The position numbers and the translations under genes are program-made. Positions 25,789 to 35,207 of a DNA stretch of 64,000 bases are shown one piece after another (position 1 is the first letter of the stretch; each line of letters opens with the position of its first letter). Origin of the DNA: Candidatus Gastranaerophilales bacterium. GTDB taxonomy: Bacteria > Cyanobacteriota > Vampirovibrionia > Gastranaerophilales > Gastranaerophilaceae. The stretch is from NCBI GenBank assembly GCA_944326585.1, contig CALVEN010000001.1:62001-126000 (forward strand). Reading direction: 5' to 3'. The notes below the pieces were generated by a model. It had not been told where the DNA came from. It saw nothing but the letters and a program-made list of their open reading frames with translations, and did no database searches.

Positions 25789-27349
25789 TGCAATAGAAGA
25801 AGAAAATCAATATTATCCCAAAAACCCGTGGCTTACGGCATCGGCTGTATTGCTTGCGGTATTTATATTTGTTCTGGACGGAACAATTGCAAACGTAGCA
25901 TTACCGCATATGGCGGGAAGTTTTTCGGTTACGCGTGATGAATCAATCTGGATTTTAACAAGTTATTTGATTGCAAGCGGTATTGTAATTCCTGCGGTTG
26001 ATTGGTTCAGCAAGGTTTTCGGGCGGAAAAACTTTTTTATAATAAGTATTTTATTATTTACTGTAGCGTCACTGTTGTGCGGACTTGCGAATTCATTATT
26101 AACAATGGTTTTGGCAAGAGTTTTGCAAGGGTTTGGCGGGGGCGGTATTGTACCGATTTCGCAAGCCATAATGCTTGAAAGTTTTCCGAAAAGAGAACGT
26201 CCGAAAGCAATGGCTGTTTTTGGTATGGGTATAATTATTGCGCCGATTATAGGACCTGTATTGGGCGGATGGATTACCGATAACTGGACGTGGCCGTGGA
26301 TTTATTTTATAAATGTGCCTTTTGGTTGTATTGCAGCACTAATGTGTAAAAAAATTCTTGTCGACCCTCCGTATGCCAAGCGTCAAAAAGGTGTAAAAAT
26401 TGATGCTCTCGGTTTTTTTCTTCTGGTTGTTTGGATTACTTGTTTGCAGATAGTTTTGGACAAAGGTAATAATGCGGACTGGTTTAATGCAACGTGGGTG
26501 TGCTGGATGTTTACGGTTTCATGCGTTGCGGGAATTTCGTTTTTTATATCTCAAATTTACCGCAAAGATACACTTATTGATTTGAGTGTGTTTAAGGATA
26601 TGAATTTTCTTGCAGGAACTGCAATGCAGGTTGTAATTCAAGCGGTTTTGTATGCGTCTATTGCGATTTTGCCTCAATTTTTGCAAAGTATGATGGGTTA
26701 TACTGCATTTTTAAGCGGATATTCCATGATGCCGAGGGGTTTGGGAAGTTTACTATCCATGGTAATTGTCGCAAATATTTCCAACAAAATCAGCAACCGG
26801 TTGATGGTTGTAATCGGGTTATCTTTGATTGGTACCGGCGGTCTTGTTTTGGGATTTTTGAATTTACAGATTGCAAGCATAAATATTATGATACCTAACT
26901 TTTTAATGGGTATGGGTATGGGGTTGGCAATGATTCCGATTATAAACCTGTCTGTTGATACATTGAGAAATGATCAGATGACAAATGCATCCGGTATTCA
27001 AAATTTGTTAAAAACAATCGGCGGTGCAATCGGTACATCGCTGGTTGCGACAATGCTTTCAAGATTTGCGCAAATGCATCAGTATATGATGGTCGGGAAA
27101 TTATCCGAATTAAACGGTGTTTATATGGAAAGACTTCAAAGTACCGCAGCAGCTTTATCTCAATATACGGAGCTTTCCGTTGCAAATTATATGGCACAGA
27201 CAACTTTGTATAAACAATTAATTCAGCAGTCTACTCTTTGGGCGTTTATTGATTCTTTCAGAATTTTCGGGCTGTTATGCTTTATAATTATTCCTCTGTT
27301 GTTGTTTATTAAATCAAATAAATCTTTATACGATCGAAATAATAAATGA
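25778..27349 (+). CDS. DHA2-family MFS drug transporter, EmrB-type (second copy)
   Basis: A tandem paralogue of the preceding gene, with the same motifs (LDGTIANVALPHMAG, ARVLQGFGGGGIVPISQ, VLGGWITDNWTWPWIYFINVPFG, NDQMTNASGIQNLLKTIGGAIGTS). The first acidic helix residue differs (LDGT against LDET), which may alter substrate choice or coupling. The start ATG lies inside the first copy's last codons. Two pumps sharing one adaptor and one channel could widen the drug range or form a heteromer; neither is shown by the sequence. Confidence 0.92.
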   Translation: MSTDAIEEENQYYPKNPWLTASAVLLAVFIFVLDGTIANVALPHMAGSFSVTRDESIWILTSYLIASGIVIPAVDWFSKVFGRKNFFIISILLFTVASLLCGLANSLLTMVLARVLQGFGGGGIVPISQAIMLESFPKRERPKAMAVFGMGIIIAPIIGPVLGGWITDNWTWPWIYFINVPFGCIAALMCKKILVDPPYAKRQKGVKIDALGFFLLVVWITCLQIVLDKGNNADWFNATWVCWMFTVSCVAGISFFISQIYRKDTLIDLSVFKDMNFLAGTAMQVVIQAVLYASIAILPQFLQSMMGYTAFLSGYSMMPRGLGSLLSMVIVANISNKISNRLMVVIGLSLIGTGGLVLGFLNLQIASINIMIPNFLMGMGMGLAMIPIINLSVDTLRNDQMTNASGIQNLLKTIGGAIGTSLVATMLSRFAQMHQYMMVGKLSELNGVYMERLQSTAAALSQYTELSVANYMAQTTLYKQLIQQSTLWAFIDSFRIFGLLCFIIIPLLLFIKSNKSLYDRNNK

Positions 27350-27355
27350 TATTTA

Positions 27356-27384
27356 TTGCCAAAATTTGAGAATTTTGATATAAT
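27356..27384 (+). promoter_or_regulatory. Promoter of the prepilin-like gene
   Basis: TTGCCA (27356-27361), 17 bp, TATAAT (27379-27384) with extended TG. AAGGAGAG follows, then the ATG at 27411, so this is a conventional leadered start. Confidence 0.75.
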
Positions 27385-27410
27385 AAACCCAAAACAAGGA
27401 GAGTATTGAT

Positions 27411-28496
27411 ATGACTAGTTCTAACAACGGGGGGGGGGCGACTCCTCCAGGTAGATATAGTAAGGGTTTTAGTAAGATTATCTTGGAAAAGTTACTAAGA
27501 TACTATGGCGCTAAGGCATTAAGAGGTAATAGAAATGTAGGTCGGCATTACTATGCCGACAGAAAAGTTTACCGTCGGGTTATTAAACCCGACCTACAAG
27601 ATATAAAACGAATTGACACAACACCAGAAGCAAATTATAATTCTAATATGATGAATTATAAATCAGAAATCCTGAAACGAGCTCAGGATGACACAAATGT
27701 TAGCAAAACTCACAGTAAAGAACTTAATGTCCTAACGTCTTATCGTCTTAACGACTTTAAAAAGAAAGCCGCCTTTACCTTAGCAGAAGTCTTGATAACC
27801 CTTGCCATAATCGGCATTGTGGCAGCTATGACAATCCCGACGCTTATAGCGAATTATCAGAAAAAACAGACGGTATCAAAATTAAAACAAACGTATTCTG
27901 TATTGTCGCAGGCTCTCACAATGGCGCAGGCAGAACACGGGGATACAACCACCTGGGAAGTGTCCGGAATTTACGGAACTCCGACAGCGGATAGTGATTT
28001 TTCTTCAAAAGAGGCGTTAGAACTTTTTGTTAAAAAGTATTTAATACCGTATTTAAAAGTATCAAAGGATTTTGGTTATACAACAAGACAAGCTATTAAG
28101 TATGATGGTTCTAAAAACCCGACGACCGGAGATTATACCGCGGGTGCCGGCACACGAAAGTATTTTTTTCTTTTGTCAAGCAATGTTTTGGTTAGTATAG
28201 TTATAGGAACTTCAGGCTGTGCGGAGGGTACAAGTGTCGCAGACGGAACATGTGTGGATAAATTTTTGAATCCTAATTTTTATGTTGATATAAACGGATT
28301 TCAAGGTCCCAATACGCTTGGCAAGGATGTTTTTGTAATGCGGTTCAACTTAAATTCTCGTCAATTTGAATTTTACAAATACGCTTCAAGCAGAGAGTCG
28401 GCATTGAAAAACTGTAAATTAGATAATATTTATACGTGCGGTTATTTAATATTTTTAGACGGATGGGAAATCAAAGAGGATTACCCGTGGCTTTAG
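27411..28496 (+). CDS. Prepilin-like protein with an unusually long leader and a G10 tract
   Basis: The type IV pilin/pseudopilin signature begins only near residue 120: KKKAAFTLAEVLITLAIIG, with the +5 Glu and a long hydrophobic helix, then the usual globular part ending with two Cys pairs. Such proteins are cleaved by prepilin peptidase and built into pili or pseudopili. The leader is about 120 residues, where 5-30 is normal. It is basic and is encoded partly by dispersed palindromic repeats (27537-27597 and about 27660-27699). Codons 7-10 hold ten consecutive G residues. No ATG, GTG or TTG lies close to the pilin motif in frame, and AAGGAG supports ATG 27411. The stop overlaps that of xerC by four bases. 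Confidence 0.75.
   Translation: MTSSNNGGGATPPGRYSKGFSKIILEKLLRYYGAKALRGNRNVGRHYYADRKVYRRVIKPDLQDIKRIDTTPEANYNSNMMNYKSEILKRAQDDTNVSKTHSKELNVLTSYRLNDFKKKAAFTLAEVLITLAIIGIVAAMTIPTLIANYQKKQTVSKLKQTYSVLSQALTMAQAEHGDTTTWEVSGIYGTPTADSDFSSKEALELFVKKYLIPYLKVSKDFGYTTRQAIKYDGSKNPTTGDYTAGAGTRKYFFLLSSNVLVSIVIGTSGCAEGTSVADGTCVDKFLNPNFYVDINGFQGPNTLGKDVFVMRFNLNSRQFEFYKYASSRESALKNCKLDNIYTCGYLIFLDGWEIKEDYPWL
27429..27438. repeat. Homopolymeric tract of ten G
   Basis: Ten consecutive G residues 18 bases after the start codon, in a low-GC genome. The length is in the range of contingency loci. Confidence 0.8.
27537..27597. repeat. Pair of dispersed palindromic repeats in inverted orientation
   Basis: GTAG then the hairpin GTCGGCAT-TACT-ATGCCGAC (27541-27560), followed by GTCGGGTT-ATTA-AACCCGAC (27574-27593) then CTAC. 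The ends are complementary (GTAGGTCGG against CCGACCTAC). A related hairpin occurs at 32543-32566. The repeat lies inside the prepilin reading frame. Confidence 0.75.
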
Positions 28497-29407
28497 GCTC
28501 TCGGGTGGGCTTCGTTATAGACTTCTTTCATATGCTGCATGGAAACATGTGTGTAGATTTGCGTATTTGAGATGCTGGCGTGTCCTAAAAGTTCCTGCAC
28601 CACACGTAAATCCGCACCGTTTTCTATCAAATGAGTTGCAAAACTGTGTCTGAATACGTGCGGTGTAACTTTTTTCGGCAATTCTATTTTGTCAACTGTT
28701 TCATTTATAACATTACGGATAGTTCTTGTTTGCAGCCTGTAGCCTGTGTTATTAATGAAAACAGGCGAACTTTCAGTCGGCTCTTCCAGCCTAAAGCCTT
28801 TTGGTATAAGCATACGGGCTGAAGTTAAATATCTTTCAAGGTAAGTTTTCGCACGGTCTGTCACAAGAATTATTCTTTCTTTGGCACCCTTTCCGAAAAC
28901 ACGGATTTCATTGTTTTCTAAATTCAAATCCCCGAAATTTAATCCGCTGAGTTCGGATACCCGCATTCCCGTTGCCCATAAAAGTTCCAGAATAGCTCTG
29001 TTTCTAAATCCCGCAGGTGTGTCAATTTTTACATTGTTAAGAATTTTTTCAATTTCATCCGGTGTTAAAAATTTGGGCAGAGATTTCGGACGCTTGGGAG
29101 ATGTTAAATTCATTGCCGGATTTGAGTTTACTTTTCTCTCTCTGTAAAGAAATTTGTAGAAAGTTCTTAGTGATGCAATTTTTCGGGCAATTGTTGTTTT
29201 TTTGTAATTGAATTTTTGGATAAAATGAAGATAATCCCTGACTTTGGAAAAGTTAACATTTTCACATGATGTATCATTTATCCACACTAAAAAGCTTAAA
29301 ACGTCCGAACAGTAGGCTTTTGCCGTATGTTCCGAAAAGTTTTTTTCAACTAAAATATATGATTTGAAATCTTCCAGATCCTGCTTTGAATTTGCGTTTA
29401 AACCCAT
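28493..29407 (-). CDS. xerC: Tyrosine recombinase XerC-like
   Basis: The second Xer recombinase of the window. N-terminal SAM-like domain at residues about 8-95; catalytic Arg in LLWATGMRVSEL, HVFRHSFATHL, second His in LLGHASISNTQ and Tyr in IYTHVS. The end MKEVYNEAHPRA is like that of XerC proteins. With the protein at 15468 it would form the XerCD pair acting at dif during chromosome segregation. No cassette array or att site is seen beside it. Confidence 0.85.
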   Translation of the reverse strand: MGLNANSKQDLEDFKSYILVEKNFSEHTAKAYCSDVLSFLVWINDTSCENVNFSKVRDYLHFIQKFNYKKTTIARKIASLRTFYKFLYRERKVNSNPAMNLTSPKRPKSLPKFLTPDEIEKILNNVKIDTPAGFRNRAILELLWATGMRVSELSGLNFGDLNLENNEIRVFGKGAKERIILVTDRAKTYLERYLTSARMLIPKGFRLEEPTESSPVFINNTGYRLQTRTIRNVINETVDKIELPKKVTPHVFRHSFATHLIENGADLRVVQELLGHASISNTQIYTHVSMQHMKEVYNEAHPRA

Positions 29408-29488
29408 CGTTCACCGTATTGCTTTTTTATAATATATATTATACAATATATTTATAATATTTAGAATAGTAAAAAATCAGGAGATAAT

Positions 29489-31306
29489 ATGAGTTGTAAA
29501 AAGTTATTAGTATCAGCAATGGTTCTTACAGGTATTATGTGCACATCTGCTGCATTCGCTGCAAATTTGGAAGCAAAGGTAGAAAAAAATAAGGTTTCAC
29601 AAAAATATCCGGAAATCAGTAAAATGATTGAATATAACAATTATTCACAGGCTGATTCGGCAATTAACAGTCTTTTGAAACAAAACCCGAATAATATTGA
29701 TGCTCAGGCTTTGCAGATTATTTCCATGGCAAAACAGTATAAACTTGCGCCTGCTCAAGCTGAACTCGATAAATTAATGAAACAAAATCCGAAAAATGCG
29801 GATTTACACTATGCGCAGGGTTTGATTTATATGCTCAGACAAACTTCTTCTGATGTTGAATATATTAAAAATGCAAGAAATCTTACAACAAACGCAATTA
29901 AAGAATTTGTTAACGCAGTTAATTTGAATAATAATCACTTTGAAGCATATAACGCAATGGGTGTTGCTACATTGAAACTCGGTAACAAGAAAGATGCGGA
30001 AGAATTATTTAAGGTAGCATTGCAAATTAAACCTGATTTTGCACCTGCTTACGATAATCTCGGCACCCTTGCTATGATAGATAATAAACTTGATGATGCG
30101 GAAAAATATTTCCAACAGTCTTTGAAATATAATTCTCATAACCCGACATCAATGTATCATATGGCACAGGTTGAAGCCAGAAGAAAGAATTATTCAGAAG
30201 CTTTAACATGGATTAACCATTCAATTCATATCAACCCGAATTCATCTCCGGCTTTGAATTTGCAGGGTGAATTATATTTAAGACAGGGAAATCAGGCTGC
30301 CGCTATTAATTCCTTCAAAAAAGCAGTTGCCGTAAAACCTGAAAATTCACGTCCTTATATCAACCTTGCAGGTGTTTATGAACGCAGAGCGGATTCAGAA
30401 TTCGCAATGGAACAGTTAAAAACTGCAATTGTTATTAATCCTAATTATAAAGACGGTATATACAGAGTCGCGAACATGTCTTTGGATACAAAAAAATATG
30501 ATCAGGCACTTGAATATTATTCAAAATTGCTCGGTGATGAAACTTATAATGACGAAGCTATAATCGGTCTTGCCAATACTTATTATGAAATGGCAAAAGA
30601 TGCCGGTGACAGTGAAGCTTACACAACAAACAAAGATGTTTATCTGGCTTATGATTATGTAAATAAAGCAATTGAAAAAACACCTGATGATTTGAAACTT
30701 CATCTTGCAAAAATTAAACTTGCAAGAATTACGCATCAGGTTCCGATGTCAAAAGACAGCTTGAATTATATTATTCAGTCCGCAAGCAATAGTCTTATGG
30801 ATACTGTAATTAAAGGCGAAGCTTATCTGGCACTTGGCAGAGAAAAAGATGCTGTTTATACTTTTGAAAATGCAATTAATTTCTCAAAAACAATTGATGA
30901 TTATCTTTATTTATCAGAAATTTTGTTGCACAATAAACAGTTTAGAACAGCAAGAACCGCGTTGGAAAAAGTTCTTCAGCAGGATCCGAATAACGTTGCT
31001 GCCAAAAACGGCATAGATTACATTAATCTTTGCGAAATTAAATCAAATGAATTTTTGGATGTTGCAAGAAGACAGTTCAAGGAAGAAAATTACGCATCAA
31101 CAATTGAATATTGTAACCGCGCAATTGATTTCTTCCACAATTCAGCTGATATTGCCAAATTAAAAGCAATGGCATACGAAGCTGAAAAGAATTATCAGGG
31201 CGCTGTAAAATACTATAATCAGTATTTGTCATATAACCCGAACGCTGCTGATAAAGCTTCCGTAACTAGAAAAATCAATAAATATCAGAAAAAAATTAAA
31301 AAATAA
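29489..31306 (+). CDS. Exported TPR-repeat protein
   Basis: Residues 1-24 form a signal peptide ending AAFA. The rest is an array of about 12-14 tetratricopeptide repeats, many canonical: FEAYNAMGVATLKLGNKKDA, FAPAYDNLGTLAMIDNKLDDA, PALNLQGELYLRQGNQAAA and RPYINLAGVYERRA. It should be periplasmic, or lipid-free at the outer membrane, and hold together a protein complex; PilF- and BamD-type scaffolds have similar architecture but are shorter. GGAGATAAT precedes the ATG. It is followed after four bases by a small gene and engB. Confidence 0.85.
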   Translation: MSCKKLLVSAMVLTGIMCTSAAFAANLEAKVEKNKVSQKYPEISKMIEYNNYSQADSAINSLLKQNPNNIDAQALQIISMAKQYKLAPAQAELDKLMKQNPKNADLHYAQGLIYMLRQTSSDVEYIKNARNLTTNAIKEFVNAVNLNNNHFEAYNAMGVATLKLGNKKDAEELFKVALQIKPDFAPAYDNLGTLAMIDNKLDDAEKYFQQSLKYNSHNPTSMYHMAQVEARRKNYSEALTWINHSIHINPNSSPALNLQGELYLRQGNQAAAINSFKKAVAVKPENSRPYINLAGVYERRADSEFAMEQLKTAIVINPNYKDGIYRVANMSLDTKKYDQALEYYSKLLGDETYNDEAIIGLANTYYEMAKDAGDSEAYTTNKDVYLAYDYVNKAIEKTPDDLKLHLAKIKLARITHQVPMSKDSLNYIIQSASNSLMDTVIKGEAYLALGREKDAVYTFENAINFSKTIDDYLYLSEILLHNKQFRTARTALEKVLQQDPNNVAAKNGIDYINLCEIKSNEFLDVARRQFKEENYASTIEYCNRAIDFFHNSADIAKLKAMAYEAEKNYQGAVKYYNQYLSYNPNAADKASVTRKINKYQKKIKK

Positions 31307-31310
31307 TTGA

Positions 31311-31562
31311 ATGCAAAAATTTGATATACGAAAAACATTTGAAATATTTTTGAGAGAGCCTCTAAGTGTCTTAACTGAGGGGCTTTTTCAGATTGTAAAT
31401 ATAAAAACAAATATTTTCAGCAATAAACCTTCCGTAAATGTTGATATTGTGAACAAAAAAACACAAATTACGGTTGTTGACAGTGACAATATGTACAATT
31501 TATTTCAAACGGTTTTGTATAAACGCAGGTTAAAAGAACAGAGGGAAAAGGCACTTAAATGA
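31311..31562 (+). CDS. 83-residue protein of unknown function
   Basis: A small basic protein with alternating strands (GLFQIVNIKTNIF, VNVDIVNKKTQITVVDSD). No family is recognised. Its stop overlaps the engB start as ATGA, which supports a real gene, but there is no good Shine-Dalgarno. A terminator-like hairpin (31357-31388) lies inside its first third. It may therefore be expressed only by readthrough from the TPR gene. Confidence 0.5.
   Translation: MQKFDIRKTFEIFLREPLSVLTEGLFQIVNIKTNIFSNKPSVNVDIVNKKTQITVVDSDNMYNLFQTVLYKRRLKEQREKALK
31357..31388 (+). terminator. Terminator-like hairpin inside a small gene
   Basis: AGCCTCTAAGT and ACTGAGGGGCT pair with one G:U and one mismatch, followed by five T residues. 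It could end most transcripts of the TPR gene. Confidence 0.5.
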
Positions 31563-32125
31563 GACCGTTTTTAGAGGCAAAATTTATAGTGAGCGCTGAA
31601 AAATTAAGTCAGTGTCCTGATTTTCAACTTAGCGAGTATCCGCTTTTGGGGCGTTCGAATGTGGGCAAATCCTCTTTTATTAATGCACTTGCGAATAACA
31701 AAAAGCTTGCCAAAACATCAAACACCCCCGGAAAGACACGGCTGATAAATTTTTTTAATTTTTCTGACAAATTTATAATAGCGGATTTGCCGGGATACGG
31801 TTATGCAAAAGTTTCAAAAGAAGCCCAGAACCGCTGGCAGAAGTATCTGGAAGAATATTTGTTAAATCGAAAACAGATAAAATCTTTAATCCAGCTTGTG
31901 GACGGCAGGCATGAAATCCAGAAGAATGATTTTCAGATGCGGGAATGGGTGGAAGCTTATAATTTGCCGGTATTTACAATAGTTACAAAAATAGATTATG
32001 TTCCTAAACCGAAAATCCAAAGTGTGTTAAAAAGGGTTGAAAAAGAATTCGGCGGTGAAGTTTACCCGTTTAGTGCTATAGATAACAGATATAATGAAAA
32101 GATTTTAGAAAAGTTACTTGGATAA
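31559..32125 (+). CDS. engB: Ribosome-biogenesis GTPase EngB (YsxC/YihA)
   Basis: A small TRAFAC GTPase needed for 50S subunit assembly. G1 is LGRSNVGKSSFINAL near residue 32, G2 is KTSNTPGKTR, G3 is DLPGYGYAKVS, and G4 is TIVTKIDYVPK in place of the common TKxD. At 188 residues the length is typical. It is coupled to the preceding small gene by an ATGA overlap. It is the last gene before a repeat region. Confidence 0.95.
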   Translation: MRPFLEAKFIVSAEKLSQCPDFQLSEYPLLGRSNVGKSSFINALANNKKLAKTSNTPGKTRLINFFNFSDKFIIADLPGYGYAKVSKEAQNRWQKYLEEYLLNRKQIKSLIQLVDGRHEIQKNDFQMREWVEAYNLPVFTIVTKIDYVPKPKIQSVLKRVEKEFGGEVYPFSAIDNRYNEKILEKLLG

Positions 32126-32128
32126 GTA

Positions 32129-32540
32129 TTTTACATAAAAACTATTATAGGTATCTTATTTTGTTCACTTTTTCTTTTTATTGCGATGTAAAAAGAAAAA
32201 GTGAACCGAAAAAGAAAAACACGCTGTTTATTTGCAATCCTTTGGATTGCACAAGCCCTAACGGGCGCACTCCGTGCCGTTGCAGTATTTTATCCATCGC
32301 CCGGTAGAGGGTGTCCGCAGGACGGGAGAGGGGCTAAAATCCTGCAATCTTTCACCGCGCCTATAATTACGGCGCGGAGCCGGCACAGCCGGCTTTAACG
32401 GGGGTGCGGGGGTGTCCCCTGCTCACTCGTTCATTTCAATCGCGTGTTTCTCTTTCTTTTGCCAGCGTTTTCTTTCTCTTTTCCTCGCAAAAAAGAGAAA
32501 GAAAATGCTGATACATAACTATAATAGTTTTTATGTAAAA
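32129..32540. mobile_element. 412-bp MITE-like element with 22-bp perfect inverted ends
   Basis: The ends TTTTACATAAAAACTATTATAG (32129-32150) and its exact complement (32519-32540) bound a segment containing two further long hairpins: a 17-bp stem at about 32165-32205 and a 15-bp stem at about 32467-32505. The centre is GC-rich and has no convincing gene. No clear target-site duplication is visible. It could be a non-autonomous transposable element or a structured intergenic repeat. Confidence 0.6.
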
Positions 32541-32542
32541 AT

Positions 32543-32800
32543 GTAGGTCGGATTTACTAATCCGACATTATATTAGATCCCGCAATAAATGCGGGATGAC
32601 GAATTGCATTCGACCAAAATCAGATGTCTTGTCCTGCCTCAGGCAGCGCGGGATGACGTATAAGGATTATCCAAGGTCAAGTTTGTTGTCGTGTCTCTCT
32701 TGTTCGCTCGCATTAAACGGCGTTGCGGCCTTTGCCTTTGCAAAGCCCTCCAGCCTCTGTTCGCTCATGCTTTGGTACTTTTTATGTAATTATTTTACAT
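32543..32800. repeat. Cluster of dispersed palindromic repeats
   Basis: Contains the hairpins GTCGGATT-TACT-AATCCGAC (32547-32566) and ATCCCGCA-ATAAA-TGCGGGAT (32577-32597), and a second GCGGGATGACG copy near 32647. The stretch GTCCTGCCTCAGG also occurs inverted near 49943. I see no gene in 32126-32866. Confidence 0.6.
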
Positions 32801-32878
32801 AAATCCATTAAATAGAGGATTAAAAAAAGAATTTGACCTGATAAAATGAACATGGGTAGGTAATCTGTGGGGTTTGTA

Positions 32879-33103
32879 ATGAGAGAGTATCAGGATGTTG
32901 AAGAAGATTTTTATCCTCAGACTAAGGGAGAAATTTCCGAATCCATAACACAAAATTGGACGGAACAAGCACTTGAATGCTATAGAATTCATTGTGACTG
33001 TAAAAAATGTTCTTTAGCACATGGTAATTACTCATTCGTCTGTCAAATGCCAAAAGTTATAGACGCATTAATAAATCTTACAGGTAAACCCCGGCTGGCT
33101 TAA
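32879..33103 (+). CDS. Small Cys-rich protein of unknown function
   Basis: A 74-residue acidic protein with a compact Cys/His cluster (CYRIHCDCKKCSLAHG, then FVCQMPK) that could bind zinc or an Fe-S cluster. No family is recognised. ATG 32879 is used; GTG 32867 in frame is an alternative. A TGATAAAAT extended -10 (near 32839-32847) lies about 30 bases upstream, and a strong terminator follows. Confidence 0.6.
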   Translation: MREYQDVEEDFYPQTKGEISESITQNWTEQALECYRIHCDCKKCSLAHGNYSFVCQMPKVIDALINLTGKPRLA

Positions 33104-33140
33104 TACTCCTTTTTTCCATTTTTCTGACAAAGTAATTGTT

Positions 33141-33168
33141 GCACTTCTCCAAAAAAGAAGTGCTTTTT
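33141..33168 (+). terminator. Terminator of the small Cys-rich gene
   Basis: GCACTTCT and AGAAGTGC stem followed by five T residues. Confidence 0.8.
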
Positions 33169-33170
33169 AT

Positions 33171-33200
33171 TTAAAAAAGCACCCCGAAAGGGGTGCTTTT
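33171..33200 (-). terminator. Terminator of the minus-strand small-gene pair
   Basis: AAAAGCACCCC and GGGGTGCTTTT around a GAAA loop (TTTC on the minus strand), with T residues after the stem on the minus strand. Confidence 0.8.
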
Positions 33201-33213
33201 CAAGTCCGGCAGC

Positions 33214-33432
33214 CTACTGAGGGGCAAGCCCCTCTTTGTGGAATTGCATCAGTTTTGCCAGATGCCATTCTCTGGCTTTTATCTCCTCTATATTGTTCTT
33301 TATCACTTCCAGTTCTGCAAGTAATGTGTCTAAACTTTTGTGCTGTCTGACAAATGGTTGTTGTTTGGGTTCAGCTTCGCCAATACATGGTAAAAAGCAG
33401 TTTTCCTGAAACAAATCGTCAAAATTTTCCAT
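33214..33432 (-). CDS. 72-residue acidic helical protein, unknown
   Basis: A soluble protein with a short Cys/Pro-containing N-terminal part and a helical C-terminal half (TLLAELEVIKNNIEEIKAR) likely to form a coiled coil. I choose ATG 33432 because GGGAG is eight bases upstream; the ATG two codons before it is too close to that site. It is 27 bases downstream of another small acidic gene and ends at a strong terminator, so the two form an operon. Confidence 0.55.
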   Translation of the reverse strand: MENFDDLFQENCFLPCIGEAEPKQQPFVRQHKSLDTLLAELEVIKNNIEEIKAREWHLAKLMQFHKEGLAPQ

Positions 33433-33459
33433 ACACATAACTCCCTAATTCAACGAGCT

Positions 33460-33666
33460 TTACACTTCTTTAACAAATGATCTGAATAAATCTGTCAAAT
33501 CAAATTTGCCGAATTTAAAAGCATAAGGTTTTTCAGCATATTCGCTGTCAGTAATCTTATGCAAATCCTGCATTTGCTGATAATCCAAAGAATTAAAGTC
33601 GAAACTTGTCATTTCTGCAAAATCAACCATTAAATCTTCTTCGCTCATGATTTTCTTCTCGTCCAT
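33460..33666 (-). CDS. 68-residue acidic protein, unknown
   Basis: A short, strongly acidic protein (MDEKKIMSEEDLMVDFAEM), with aromatic residues in its second half. No domain recognised. AAGGAGAAG precedes the ATG at good spacing. It is the first of two small genes transcribed together, between enolase and the small Cys-rich gene. Confidence 0.55.
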   Translation of the reverse strand: MDEKKIMSEEDLMVDFAEMTSFDFNSLDYQQMQDLHKITDSEYAEKPYAFKFGKFDLTDLFRSFVKEV

Positions 33667-33768
33667 AATACACTTCTCCTTAAAGATCTTACAAAAAATC
33701 TATCGGATTTCAGCTAAAAAATCTTTAAGGTTTTTAAGTGCTTTGTTACATATTTTTACATAATAGAA

Positions 33769-35115
<1,347 letters not shown>

Positions 35116-35207
35116 TTAAATTAGCGGATAGTATAATCTTTCATAATCATTTTTTCTGATGTATACATTTAGGATTTACTTTATCCTTTTTTAAGGAGGA
35201 AATTAGT

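Noticed and set aside
15468-29407. The two tyrosine recombinases as part of an integron, phage or pilin-shuffling device
   Set aside because: Both look like housekeeping XerC/XerD, with no att sites, cassettes or phage genes beside them.
32201-32398. A 65-codon frame inside the MITE-like element
   Set aside because: No ribosome-binding site, low-complexity repeat-derived sequence and no domain; most likely chance.
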